This document shows positions 9,311 through 21,213 of a DNA stretch of 64,000 bases, piece by piece. The position numbers were made by a program, and so were the translations under genes. Below the pieces are notes generated by a model. That model made no database searches, was not told the origin of the DNA, and saw nothing but the letters and a program-made list of their open reading frames with translations. Source of the DNA: Panicum virgatum (taxonomy: Eukaryota; Streptophyta; Magnoliopsida; Poales; Poaceae); assembly GCF_016808335.1 (NCBI RefSeq), contig NC_053150.1, forward strand, positions 41,443,607-41,507,606, in the 5' to 3' direction. Each line of letters starts with the position of its first letter. Position 1 is the stretch's first letter.

Positions 9311-11795
9311 CAAGGTTAATCAAACCGATGGGAACTGGTCCGGTTTCTAAAAATACTTCAAGGTGCCGCAAATCTAATGGTCTTAAATTTTCTCAAAAAT
9401 TCGTTCATTTAGTATAATTTGCGGAAATTTGAAGTTAAATCAAAAAAGAAAAAGAAAAAAAACGAACGGCCCATTAAGGCCCATGCCGCGCGAGCGTCCA
9501 GTTAACCTCACTGGGGGTAACCCTCAGCCCCGACGCCCCCCCTCAGTCTGCTCCCCCCTCACTCGCGCCAGGTCCGCCGCCAGGACGCCCCGTCCGGCGC
9601 TCGACCCCGACAAGCCGCCCGCGGCACGCGGCTAGCCGGTCAGGCGCGCCGGTAAGCCGGCCCGGTAGCGGATCTACCGGCCTCGACCGGTTAGCCGCCT
9701 GGGAAGCTCGGTTTACCGACCCTGAGAGGTGGTAAACCGGCCAGTAGCAGCGGTAAGCCGCGGCCAGGTAAGTTTCCCCCCCTCTGATTTAGAGTATTAG
9801 ATGATTTGTTTTAGGATTTAGGTGTATGACTTAGGTGTATTTAGAATATAGATAAGATTTATTTGTATTAGATGATTTTTTACACTATGTAGTAGGATTT
9901 TGGTAGATTTGATTTAGGTGTATTAGATGATTTTTGACACTATGACTTAGGAGTTAGAATATTAGATGATATATTTTTGTTGTCCATGTATGCAGATAGA
10001 AAATGGCAGGCAGAGATAGAGATGTTGTATGGGAACACGGTGAAAATCTTTATTCCAGATGGCGATGCAACTATTGTCGTACACAGAAAGGAGGAGGTGG
10101 TGCGACTAGATTGAAACAACATTTGGCTGGGCGCGGGGCGGAGGTGATCCATTGCAGGAATGTGCCACCTGATGTGCGGGATTTCTTTCAACGTGACATT
10201 GATAGGGCACAGAAGGCAACTGCTGACCGGGCTCGAGAGAGGTTGAGACGGGAGAAGTCTGCAGCGGAGGGAAACTATCCCGGTGAGAAAGAAGATGAGG
10301 AGGCTCAGGTGAAGCGTGCCATCGATCTATCGAGAGCGGAAGCAGAGTTCCGACGGAGGGTGGAACAGAGAGGAGGTGCATACGAGCGTGGAGGGGGTAG
10401 TGATTCGACGAGGGGGAATGCTATGCAGAGAATGTTTCGAAGGGCCATTTCGCAGAGGGAGAGTCCTGTGGTGGAGGACTATAACTTGGCAGCTGGTGGG
10501 AGAAGAGGAATGACGCAACCAAGGATTGATACAGGCTCCAGTTCTGGACGAGGATGATGATGACAGCGACATCCCTCTCCCGTCCCATATTGTCAGAGAT
10601 CAAATAAACCTGTCAGATCTACGTGAGGCTATGGGGATTGATTCCATCAGCAATTGGGCACGTAAAAATGTGGGTGACACTCATCTAGGGAAGAGAAAGT
10701 TGTAGAAGGGGCCTACGAAGGGTGACCCGAAGCGTCGAAAAGGCAAAGCAACAGCAAAACCAGTGAGCAGCGACACCGAGACTGATGATGGCGAAGGTGA
10801 GCGTAGTCCTCCGTATCAGGAGTCCAATGGTAGCAGCTCGGCCGATGAGGGTAATGATAGTGATGGTGCTGATGCTGATGCTGGTGGTGGTGGTAGTGGT
10901 AGTGGTGCTGGTGGTGCTACTAGTGGTAGTGGTGGTGCTCGTGGTGTTCGTTTCACAGGTATACATTGCACATACTAATGCACACATATTTCTGACTATG
11001 AGTATTGAGTACTAATTATGATACATGGTTGATTGCAGGAGAGACTCAGTTCACACATGCTTCTCAGGACACCGACCATGGAGCACCGCAATCGCAGAGG
11101 AGAACGGTTGGACCGACAGACTACGACACTCCACAGTACTATTCTTCCTCCTACAGCGATTCCTCGCAGTCTTTTCACTACTCCATTCCTGACATCAGTA
11201 TGCAGCCACCAACGAGATGAGTGTACGAATGGGAAGACCCCCATTTTTACACTATGTTAGTTCACGAATGGCAGACAACATCGGCATGGACGGGCCAAAC
11301 TTGGCAACACTATAAGGCTGAGCTGCTTAGAGTGCGAGGTATCGCTGTGATGTCTACCGCCGAATACCAAACCGTGTCCCAAATGGGGGTCTTCCCATTC
11401 CTACGTTGAACTTTTATTTGATGTGTATAAGTGTATGACTCGGTATTTGTATGTACGCTTATTACTATTATATTTGTATGCATGATTATAAATTGTTGCT
11501 TTGGTGTGGTCATTTACATTAATATGTGCGTAGCTCATGCCGAAATTTCCTTTTACTTTACACTGGGGAACCACTTTTAGCCGTCGAAAAATATCATTAA
11601 ATCAACGGTAAACCGGCCAAACTGGCCGGTAAACTGGTCTAACCGGCCGGTAAACCGGTCCGAACCGGTAGCACTGCGGCTTTTGAATTCAAATATAAAT
11701 TCAACCAGTTTGGACCGGTTTCCGGTCAAACCGGTTCGGTATACTGGAACCGGACCCCGCCAGTTTGACCGGACCGGTCGGGATTAATAACCCTG
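9311..11795 (+). mobile_element. Internally deleted hAT transposon
   Basis: The right end, read inward, is CAGGGTTATTAATCCCGACC. The left end is CAAGGTTAATCAAACCGATG, an imperfect inverted match. The 8 bp flanks ccggtaac (9303-9310) and caagtaac (11796-11803) match at 6 of 8 positions, a decayed hAT-size target duplication. Both subterminal regions are crowded with ACCGG/CCGGTAA motifs, typical of hAT transposase binding regions. A 5' UTR intron (about 9773-9994) precedes the coding part. The transposase keeps its N- and C-terminal pieces but lacks the catalytic middle, so the element is non-autonomous. Confidence 0.75.
10003..11409 (+). pseudogene. hAT transposase remnant: BED zinc finger joined to C-terminal tail
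   Basis: The first exon (10003-10557) encodes a BED-type DNA-binding finger: W..CNYC, then GGGATRLKQHL and HCRNVP in the first 60 residues, followed by an Arg/Glu-rich stretch. Near 10525-10535 the reading shifts to the tail of a hAT transposase (DSDIPLPSHIV, GDTHLGKRKL), with a TAG after KRKL. The tail continues as an acidic, Gly/Ser-rich linker, a spliced intron (10960-11039) and a Tyr/Ser-rich end. A TGA at 11218-11220 interrupts the last segment, which otherwise runs to 11409. The DDE-type core and the hAT dimerisation domain are absent. This is an N-to-C internal deletion, not simple decay. Confidence 0.78.
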
Positions 11796-11803
11796 CAAGT
11801 AAC

Positions 11804-12123
11804 TCGGCGTGTTCAATGCGCTGGGAAGGGGAATGCATGCACACTGACTCTGCCAGCACTGGAGTTATAAAAAATTATCAACTAGCAAAAAAGTCTAAAC
11901 TGGTCAATTTATCATTAGGCAGGTCTTAACGAAGGTTTCATTGTACCCGCAAAAAAAACACACGAAGGTTTCATTGAGAATTTTATAATATTAAATATCA
12001 TCAACTTTGGGCCTTTTGGACTGTAAATACAAACGGATAAAAAAAAGAAAGATAGAGTTTCATGTGAGTTTTATGGGATGTGAGAAGAGCTTCGTCACAA
12101 TAAAATTCATCTAACATAGTTAT
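11804..12123. other. Spacer between hAT and Tat element
   Basis: AT-rich non-coding sequence. I see no gene, repeat or transposon end here. Confidence 0.4.
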
Positions 12124-12128
12124 CTAGT

Positions 12129-12687
12129 TGTTGGTGGGGGTGTCTCCGGAACGGACGAACACAACAACAGTAATGAACGGCCCGGAAATCGAGTGGTAAA
12201 TGTTTTCTTTCTCAAGATCTCTCCCATCAATGAACATTACACAAGGTATTTATAGGTGGCGTTACACCTTCAATGTACAATTACTCTACTGCACCCCTAC
12301 AACGGTAATATTCTTGGAATATTCCTAGACGCGAGCGTAATTTGCCCGTTACAATTTGATTCCGCCACAGCTCAGCAGCGGGACCCACGTCAACCTCGAC
12401 ATCTTCGTCGTACCCGACGAAGCTCCTGGGCCCGCAGCTAAGTACTCTACGAGACGTCACCAGGTCTTCGCCCCTCTCCGTCTCCTTGATCGTGGAACAG
12501 CGAAGACGGAACACCTCCGCGATTGCTCCTGGCGCCGGCTTCAGTGTTCCGGGTGCCTTGTCTTCGCATCCTGACCCGAAGACGCGCGAAGATGGGTGAC
12601 CTTATGCTGGCTGTCGGCGTCAGCTCGCCCTTGACTCCTTGTCTTTGCGTACCTCCGGCGATCCGACCGAAGGTGGTGACCCCAACA
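12129..12687 (-). repeat. 3' LTR of G1
   Basis: 559 bp, bounded by TG and CA, 97-98% identical by eye to the copy at 27034-27593. It keeps the TATA motif present in the 5' copy. Confidence 0.92.
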
Positions 12688-13048
12688 GTAGCCCCTCGGA
12701 GCCTCGTCCCGATCTTCGTTAGGGGCGCGGCTTCGACCCTGTGGACGCCGTCGGCGTCCCGAAGCACCACCCTTCGGGCTGGGCGCCGCGATGGTGGTCG
12801 TCGAAGCGCAGTCCGTGTTCACCTGTAAAGAAGTTGTGCCCCCGTCGAAGCAGCCAAATTTTTCGTTTCCATAACCGTTAGTTCGCGCGCAGGATGGTGG
12901 ATTCGAAATTTGGCGGGAGAAATTGCGTTGGCGCGAAGACATGAAAACACCGTAAAACCCTCGAAGCCTTGTAATCCTAAACGCGCGGCGTGGGGCATTG
13001 GCGTCTTTTCATCTCGCGCGCGGTGAAATTTCATGCTCGCCGTTTTCC

Positions 13049-13056
13049 TATAAATA
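13049..13056 (+). promoter_or_regulatory. TATA box of the G1 antisense gene
   Basis: TATAAATA lies 126 bp upstream of the first ATG (13182) of the antisense gene and outside the LTR. This suggests the gene is driven by its own internal promoter, on the strand opposite to gag-pol. Confidence 0.6.
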
Positions 13057-13181
13057 GTGGCCCCGTTATTCTTCATTTTACTTTTCACCGCCCCCGCTTC
13101 CCTGCCTCTTCGCTTCTCGATTCACGAAGGACCTCTCAGAGCTCGAGAGTGGCACTCTCAGAACACTCGGCATCTTCGGAA

Positions 13182-16100
13182 ATGGCGCCGAAGAGGAATC
13201 AACCGGGAGATCCGACAACCACCGTCCTCGGTTTGTCCAAGATGACTTCCTCCTCCTCGATGACCTGGCACGTCGGGGCTTCGTCTCTGCTGACGATGTC
13301 CGTGCTCCTCCGACGGGTGAGATTTCTGCTCATCCCCGCGCCGATGAGGTAGTTGTGTTCCGTGATTTGTTCACTGCTGGCTTTCGGATGCCCTTGGACC
13401 CTATGGTGGTGGATATTTTTCGTCTGTTCAAAGTGTATTTGCATTAGATGACACCTACTTCGGTCGTTCGCCTAAATCTGTATATGTGGCTGGCGAAGAC
13501 CTGCCGCCTCGCTCCGAGCGCTGACGGCTTCGCTCGTGCCTTCCGGGTGCATTACCAGCCGAAGAAGATTTTAGTGGAATCGACCGGAGGTGCGGAGATA
13601 TCAGCTGTTCCCCAATACGGGTGTTATACCTTCGTGTTTCACAAGAATCTTCCCAGCCCGGTGCCGGCGAGCAAGAACAAATGGGCCAACGATTGGTCCT
13701 CGTATTGGTTCTATCATAAGGTTACTTTGGACCCCGTCACGAGGACCCATCCTCTTGTCGTCGACCATATCTCTGATCTTGGCGACGTTCCGAAGATTTC
13801 CTCCAACGTTCGCGCCGAAGATGAAGCTCTTCTTGTTCTTCTGCGGAAACTGTCGAAGACCTTTAGCACCCGCGACCTCATCGAAGAATTCGTCGCATGT
13901 GGCTGTTTTCCCGTCATGGCCGGCTGGACCATCTCCGCCTGGTTAGCCAAAAACCTCTGGATCGAGGGTATTTCGGTGCCTGACTTCGCGACCGTCTTCA
14001 ACCTTCGGACCGACCGTGAGTTTTCGAACACTCGTTATGGAGGTGCATGCTTCGTGTCTTTGCTTACACTTGTTGCTTCCTCGGCGATGCAGGGGTGGAC
14101 CCAGCTGTCATCGAGAGCCGGGCCGATGAGATGGTTGGGTCAGTGTCGAAGGATGAGTATAAAGCCCTCACCGGCCATCTTGGCGGGACTCGACGGAACC
14201 GTGTGTTCCACGCGTTGGGCCTCTCGGCACCTCCTCGGTCATGGCGGTCCGGAGAAAGCGAAGGCTCTTGAGAAAGCAAAGCGAAAGAAGGCTTCTTCGT
14301 CCGCGGAGCCGAGAAAGAAAAGCCGGCTGCTCGACACCATCCTGCAGCAATCTCCTCTATAGAGCAAGGGGGAATCCGAGGATGGCGGAAGCGTGGACAG
14401 CAATCGTCCTCCTCCGGAGGCGACGCCTCTTGACATTCCGCAAGTGGCGGTGCCTCTGAGGGTGGTCCGTCCCACCCTGGATCTCGAGTTCAGCACTGTC
14501 CAGGAGAGCGAAGACGAGGGGCATGTCGAGGAGGTCAACATCGTGGCCGACTCCCCCCGCCGCTCTTCGTCCCCTCGCGCAGCCCCTATCACCGGCCAGG
14601 AGGCCGAAGTGTCTTTCGGGAAAAAGGGCGAAGCTGCATCCTCGTCCCGAAAGACCGCATCCTCCTCCGATGTGAAGAAAAGCGGCAGCAAAAGTTCATC
14701 CAGCTCGTCGGACAGCAGTAGCTTCTTTGTCTGTGACGATGATCCTGAAGCTACTACTGTGGAACTCGGTGCGAAGCCCACCGCCGTGCGTCTCGGCGGG
14801 AATATCATCAAATCTCTTCGTTTTGAGAGCCGGGATCGCGAACGTGGGCTTCTGGCAGCAGCAGGAGACTCCTTCTGCTTTCCCCTTATGGAAAAAGACT
14901 TGATGGGGAGCGGGTTGAACAACATCCTGGAGAGTGCACAAGATTTGTCGCTGAAGGCCTTCGTGGCTGCGCGCTGTGCTGCCCGGCAACTGGCAGCCGA
15001 AGACAATTCAAAAACTGTTGTTGCCGACCTAGAGGCGAAGGTAGCGTCTCCGGAGAAAGTGAAAGCTGAGCTCCAGACGCGCCTCGCCAGATCTGCCGAG
15101 GAGAAAGCTACTCTCACCACAGAGCTGCTCGCGTCAGCCGATCGAGCGGTGAAAGCCGACGACGCCGCGAGGGCCGCAAAATTACTTGCTGAAGATGCTG
15201 CGAAGCGCCGAGATACAATGCAACAGCGGCTTCGCACTTTTAAGATTGCTATAAAGACTGGGTCGGAGAAGCTGCAGGAAGAGCTGCCTGACCTCCTCGC
15301 TCGGTACGGGCTTGTGACTCCGGATATGTTCCCGGAGGGCACCGACACAATTGGCCTAGGCTCCTTTTTTCAATGGCTTCGAGCCTGCATCACCATGCTG
15401 GATGCCGGGGCTCATTTTCACGAAGACATCAGTGCCATGGTCGCCGTCCGTACTCTCAGCGCCGCCGTGTACAGCCTTTTCCCCTCTGAAGCTGGGCAGG
15501 CTAGCGTTGTGACAAAGGCTCAATTTCGTTCCCTTCACGACCCCTCCTTCCGCTGGCCGGCGAAGACACTGTTAATCCGGACACGCTCCCGGCTTTGGCG
15601 ACGAACATTGCTGCCTGCTTCATGGAACGCTTCTTCAAAGGTGAAGGTCGTGCCCTTGTACATCACGAGGTCGAGCGGATGAAGAACCAGGTGATTTTCA
15701 TTTATTTATTGTTGTTATTTTCAAACGGAGAACTTGCTGACTTTTGAATTGGAATCTTTCAGCTCCAGTCGAAAGCTGACGCCATTGCGGAGCCCATTCT
15801 CCATGAAGCTGTGACCGCCGAAGAAGGACCTGGCGGCGAGGGCGACAACAGGCGCAGTGTTGCTGACTTAGCCCCGGGGCTCGAAGAACAGACAAGGGCG
15901 TCCTCTTCCCGTCCTCCGGCTGGCGAGGTGCGAGGGCCCCTGTAGGCTGTTGTATAGGGTGTCTTGATTGTAATAATTATTTTTGGACTCTAACACCTTC
16001 GGTGCCTGCGCAGGACCCTGCGTTGGCCCCTGCGCAGGTGACCGAAGTCGTTGTTCCTCACCAGCTTAATCGAGGGAACTTTTATGTCGCTGGTGCGTCC

Positions 16101-16418
16101 TGGACGAAGTTCCATATTCGTTATCCTTCGGTTTCGTTTGAAGCATTTTGGGTGAATAGGGCGTGCCTATATGACCTACGGAACGCCACGACGAAGCGTT
16201 TTTTTGCCGATTTTCAGCGTGATCCGGCGAAACACGCGAAGATCCTTGCTAACTGCAGGCTTCGTCGTGAAATAAAATGGATTCTTGATACCGATAGGCC
16301 GTATAGTTCTCCGGCTGGTCTCCGCGAGCCGAAACCGGAGCCAGTGGACGAAGAGCCTCTGTCACCTCACGACTTTATGTATCGACGCAAAGGCATCTTC
16401 GTCGAGAGCTCTAGTTGA
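13182..16418 (+). pseudogene. Antisense gene of G1: 'putative gypsy type transposon' (Transposase_28-like) protein
   Basis: This multi-exon gene lies on the strand opposite pol. The N-terminal part (about 13350-14000) resembles the plant 'putative gypsy type transposon' domain: a DLFTAGFRMPLDP start, MTPTSVVRLNLYMWLAKTC, and CYTFVFHK. A Ser/Glu-rich linker follows (14400-14700), then an Ala/Glu/Lys coiled coil (about 14940-15270). A C-terminal block is at 15760-15930 and another at 16014-16418, separated by GT-AG introns near 15691-15763 and 15928-16013. The function is unknown; such proteins are commonly carried by Tat elements. It is damaged: a TAG at 13446-13448 just before MTPTS, a frame change near the first ATG, and another near 15560. 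Domain naming is from memory and moderately sure. Confidence 0.65.
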
Positions 16419-16879
16419 TGTGCGTTGCCCTCGGTTTCAGGGGACGACTTCGAAGGGTTTCTTCGACGGACGGCCGAAGAGATAATAGATGTGGCGGTCC
16501 GAGACGTAATATCAGAGGTGGACCGCCTAGTCTTCGAGGAAGAGGCCTCAGATGTGACTATGTAGCTTATTTCTTCGTGCTTTCGCACGAGGTGTATCTT
16601 CACTGTGTGACGAACATGTATCTTGTAATTTATTTCTTTGTGCCTTCGCGCGAAATGTATCTTGTTATTTATCGTTTTGTTTGGCGTTTAACCTTCGACT
16701 GTGCACAAATGTGTTCTCCGAAGCGCCACCCCCCTATGCGCGGGAGAGGTTACATGCGCCTTTTTGTTTGTTCATCTTCACCGGCGTCGTGCGTGTCTTG
16801 TTTTGCGAAGCGCCACCCCCCTCGCTCGACTTTCGGGGATGATGACCGAGGAACATGCTTTTGCCTCTTCACGATTTGA

Positions 16880-17440
16880 TTAGGGACCCTCTGCTCCTTA
16901 GCCGGGGAGGTTCGTGTCTAGCCTTCGACTTTCGCGCGACATGTTAGGGGACCTTCGGCTCATTAGCCGGAGAGGTTCGTGCCTAGCCTTCGGTTTTAGC
17001 GCGACAGGACTTTCCACCCGTCGCTCCAGCGACGGGATTTTGTTAGGGGACCTTCGGCTCATTGGCCGGAGAGGTTCGTGCCTAGCCTTTGGCTTTTGCG
17101 CGACAGGACTTTCCACCCGTCGCTCCAGCGACAGGATTTTGTTAGACGACCTTCGGCTCAATAGCCGGAGAGTTTCGTGCGTAGCCTTCGGCTTTCACGC
17201 AACAGGACTTTCCACCCGTCGCTCCAGCGACGGGATTTTGTTAGGGGACCTTCGGCTCATTGGCCGGAGAGGTTCGTGCCTAGCCTTCGGCCTTCGCGCG
17301 ACAGGACTTTCCACCCGTCGCTCCAGCGACGGGATTTTGTTAGACGACCTTCAGCTCATTAGCCGAAGAGTTTCGTGTGTAGCCTTCGGCTTTCGCGCGA
17401 CAGGACTTTCCACCCGTCGCTCCAGCGACGGGATTTTTGT
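16880..17440. repeat. 99 bp tandem repeats with a hairpin in each unit
   Basis: Five units of 99-100 bp start at 16942, 17041, 17140, 17239 and 17338. A shortened degenerate unit precedes them from about 16880. Each full unit contains the palindrome CCCGTCGCT-CC-AGCGACGGG or a one-base variant: a 9 bp stem with a 2 bp spacer. The array lies between the 3' end of the antisense gene and the 3' end of integrase. Confidence 0.92.
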
Positions 17441-17821
17441 TAATTTTTTCGGAAGTGGAGCTAAGGGGAGCGAAGCCCTCCATCGGGTTTTCTCCTCGTG
17501 CTCACTTCTTTCAAGCGCTAACGGCTTGCCTTTCGCGCCGATGACTCCCCTCTTCGCTTTGACGAAGAGGGATAGGAGCTTTGGCGCCTTTGCAGCGCGC
17601 TCGAGACTTTTTGCGGGGGCTTTGTTTATATTTCACAAAGGGTTACATAGGGTTCCGCCTCGTTAAAAACCTCACACCTTCGGCGCCCGAGTGGACACTC
17701 GAAAGCTTCCCCCGTGAGGAAAAGAGTACGGGCCCTTTGGTACATTGTGCTAATTTACACGAGGAAAAAAAAGAAAAAAATTATTCTACAAGCCCCTTCG
17801 GTTATTCCCCTCCGGTGGCTT

Positions 17822-20800
17822 TTACACACTTCCTACACGTAGTATCTTTGTAGCATGTCCTTGTTCCATGAGTATGGGTCTTCGGTGCCTTCTAGCGTGC
17901 GGAGCCTGCAGGCCTCTGGCCTTGCCATCGATACAACGATAAATGGGCCTTCCCACTTGCTGTACATCTTGCCTTTTTTGCTTGGCCTTCGGTATTCTTC
18001 GAAGCACCAAGTCGCCCTCTTTTATGTTCCTGGGCTTCACTTTCTTATTCCTCCATCTTTGTGTTTCCTCTTGATATTTTCCCAAGTTGATTGCTGCTTG
18101 TATCTTGCCAGCTTCGATTGTGTCAATTGAGGGCTTGATGTCTTCTTCGATGTTTTCTGCCCCTTCGGATGTTCTCCAAGATTTGAGTTTTATTTCCTCG
18201 GGTGTTACGGCTTCTTTGCCATATAGAAGCTTGAATGGTGTGAACTTTGTGGTCCTGGACTCTGTTGTGTTATGAGACCACACGACCCTTGGCTGTTCGT
18301 CCACCCATTTCCCCTTCGGCAGCTCAGTGATGTTTTTCTTGATCCCTGCGAAGATGATGCCATTGGCCCTTTCCACCGCGCCGTTGGACTGTGGGTGGTA
18401 GACCAATGCGAAGCATAATTTGGTGCCAAGCTGTGCGGTGAATTGTCTGAAAGTTGTACAGTCGAACTGCTTGCCATTGTCCACTGTGACCTCCTTCAGG
18501 ACCCCGAAGCGACAGACAATGTTCTGCCAGAAGAATTTTTACAGGGCTCCTGCTGTTATGTCTCTGAGTGCTTTGGCTTCGACCCATTTGGAGAAGTATT
18601 CCACCGCTACAGCAGCGTACTTGTAGTTTCCTGGAGCCGTGGGCAATGGTCCGACAATATCAATGCCCCATCGAGCGAGGGGCCACACCGGAGGCAGTAA
18701 CTGCACCTCGTCGGGTGGGAATTTGCTGTAGGGGGCATGCTTTTGACAATTTGGGCACGTGCGAACCACCTCGTGAGCATCTGCCACAGCCGATGGCCAA
18801 TAAAACCCTTCACGGAAAGCTTTGCCGACCAGAGTCCTCGTTGCGATGTGCGAAGAGCACATCCATGCATGTATCTCTTCAAGCAGCTGTTTGCCCTCTT
18901 CGCGTGAGATGCACCTTAAGAGTGGTGCGCAGACTCCCCCTCGGTATAACTCTTCGCCTATGATTCTGTAGTTTCTGGCCCGAAGTGCCATTCTTTTTTC
19001 TTCCTTCTCATCCTCCGGGACAAAGTGTCCGCGAAGATAGGCCATTATGGCGGCCCTCCAGTCTTCACTGGTTATGGCATTGATGAATTTGGCTGGTTCT
19101 TCGGTACAATTTACGGAGGCTTGCTTTAATGTTTCGAAGAAGACATCTGGCGGTAATGGATCGAACTGTGCTGCTGCCTTTGCCAGTTGATCAGCTTGCT
19201 TATTTTTTGTTCTGGAGAAACTACGGATACTAAACCCGAGGAAGTGTTTTTCCATGCTTCGCACCGCTGCCAGGTACTTTGCCAGCTCTGGCTTGAGAGC
19301 CCTGTTGGATTTGTTTATTTGACCTGTGATCAACTCTGAATCGGATCTGATAGTCAATCTTTGTGCTCCCAGTGCTCTTGCTTTGCGAAGACCCAAGAGA
19401 AGGCCTTCGTATTCTGCTACATTGTTTGTGCACCCGGTGAAGTCAAGCCTGACTGCGTACTTCAGCTGTGTACCCGAGGGTGTGGTAAGAACTGCCGAAG
19501 CCCCTGCTCCGTCTCTCTGGTAAGCCCCATCACACTCAAGTTGCCATATTGCTTCTATCTTCGGCTGCTCTTGCGAAGGTGCGACTGGTGTCCAGTCTGC
19601 GATGAAATCTGCCAAGACCTGTGACTTGATTGCTGATCTGGAGACGAAGTCAATGGTGTGCTCGGCTAGTTGCGTAGCCCATTTGCCTATTCTGCCGGAG
19701 GCTTCTCTGTTCTCAAACATGTCCCGAAGTGGGAAAGAGGTTGGAACCTTGATTTTGTGGCTCTGGAAGTAGTAACGAAGCTTGCGTGATGCCATGACCA
19801 CCGCATACGCCATCTTCTCCATTTCTGAGTATAGCAACTTTGACCCGTTTAGGGCTTCGGAGACGAAGTATGTGGGCATTTGGGTTAATGCCCCTTCGAC
19901 CATGCGCTCTTCGACGAGAGCGGCACTAACGGCTGCGCCTGATGTGGATATGTATAACAACAACTCCGCCTTCTCCGAAGGGCTGGACATAACCGCCAAC
20001 TTCTCGATATACTGTTTGAGGTCTTCGAAGGCCTTCGCCTATTCTTCACCCCATTCGAAGTTGCCTGAACCTTTCAGCGCCTTGAAAAATGGTAGGCACT
20101 TCTCAGCTGATATTGATATGAATCGATTAAGCGAAGCCAACCTGCCTGTTAACTTTTGTACCCCCTTTCTAGTAGTCGGTGGCTTCATCCACCTGATCAC
20201 TTCTATCTTCTCCGGATTTGCCTCTATTCCCTTTCTGTTATCATGCATCCCAATAATTTTCCTCTTCGGACTCCGAAGACGCACTTCTCCAGGTTCAGCT
20301 TCAAGCCATGGCGGCGAAGGTTCGCGAATGTTTTGCGAAGATCTTGGATATGGTCCTCCTTCCTCTTGCTTCGGACAACAACATCGTCAACATACGCGGA
20401 GATATTCCTTCCCAGTTGATCTCCCAGTACCTTCTTGATCATTCTATTGAAAGTGCATCCTGCATTGCGGAGGCCCTCCGGCATTCTCACGTAGCAATAT
20501 GTCCCGAAGGGGGTGGTGAAACTGGTCTTCTCTTCATCTGTCTTGTTCATGAATATCTGGTGATAACCTGAGAAACAGTCCAACATACTGAGCATCTCCG
20601 AGCAAGCTGCTGCATCGACCAAGGTGTCAATTCGTGGCAGTGGGTATTCATCCTTCGGGCACGCCTTGTTCAAGATTGTGAAGTCAATGCACATTTGCCA
20701 CTTCCCGTTCTTCTTCGGTACCATTACAACATTTGCTAGCCATTCTGGGTATTGTACCTCACGGATGACGCCCGCGCCGAGCAACTTTTGTACCTCAGCC

Positions 20801-21213
20801 TGAGCCGCTTTCTGCCTTTCTTCGGGCATTGATCTTTGGCCCTGTTTCACAGGTTTCGCCTTCGGATTCACCCTGAGCTCATGCTCGATGACTTCTCGAC
20901 TGACCCCTCGCAGATCCGAAGAGGACCAAGCAAACACATCTTGATTGTTGCGGAGAAATTGTATAAGCCTGGCCTCTTCGGCCTCTTCAAGCCCTTTCCC
21001 GATGATCACCATTCGATCGGGCACATCTTCGCACAAGGGAACCTTCTTCGTGTGTTCAGCTGGGGATACACCCCCTAGCTTCTCAGGCTCTTCGCAGTTT
21101 TCAGCCTCATTGTCCTCATTTGGTGCTTCAATGGCATGGACGTTCTTGTCTGAGGTGGATGCATTGTCCTCGCACCTTCTTGCTTCTTTCTGGTTGCCGA
21201 AGACAGTGATAAT
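17822..21213 (-). pseudogene. G1 pol: reverse transcriptase, two RNase H domains, integrase
   Basis: RT is at 21213-20250 with the active-site segment YVDDVVV. The first RNase H is at about 20000-19600. The second, archaeal-type RNase H begins IWQLECDGAYQRDGAGASA at about 19530. Integrase runs from about 18900: the zinc finger has the H..H..C..C pattern (IHAWMCSSH...CPNC), and the core has GIDIVG, TVDNGKQFD and GAVERANG as the D, D, E positions. It is broken by a frameshift near 20240, a TAG at 20041-20039, a TAA at 18541-18539 and a frameshift in an A run near 17970. The second RNase H places it in the Tat lineage. It is inactive as it stands. Confidence 0.9.

Noticed and set aside
14239..15348. 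369-codon - strand frame opposite the G1 antisense gene
   Set aside because: It is the mirror of the Ser/Ala/Glu-rich coding frame on the + strand and has no domain.
16880..17440. Array considered as a CRISPR-like repeat
   Set aside because: Units are head-to-tail 99 bp copies with no unique spacers, in a plant retrotransposon.
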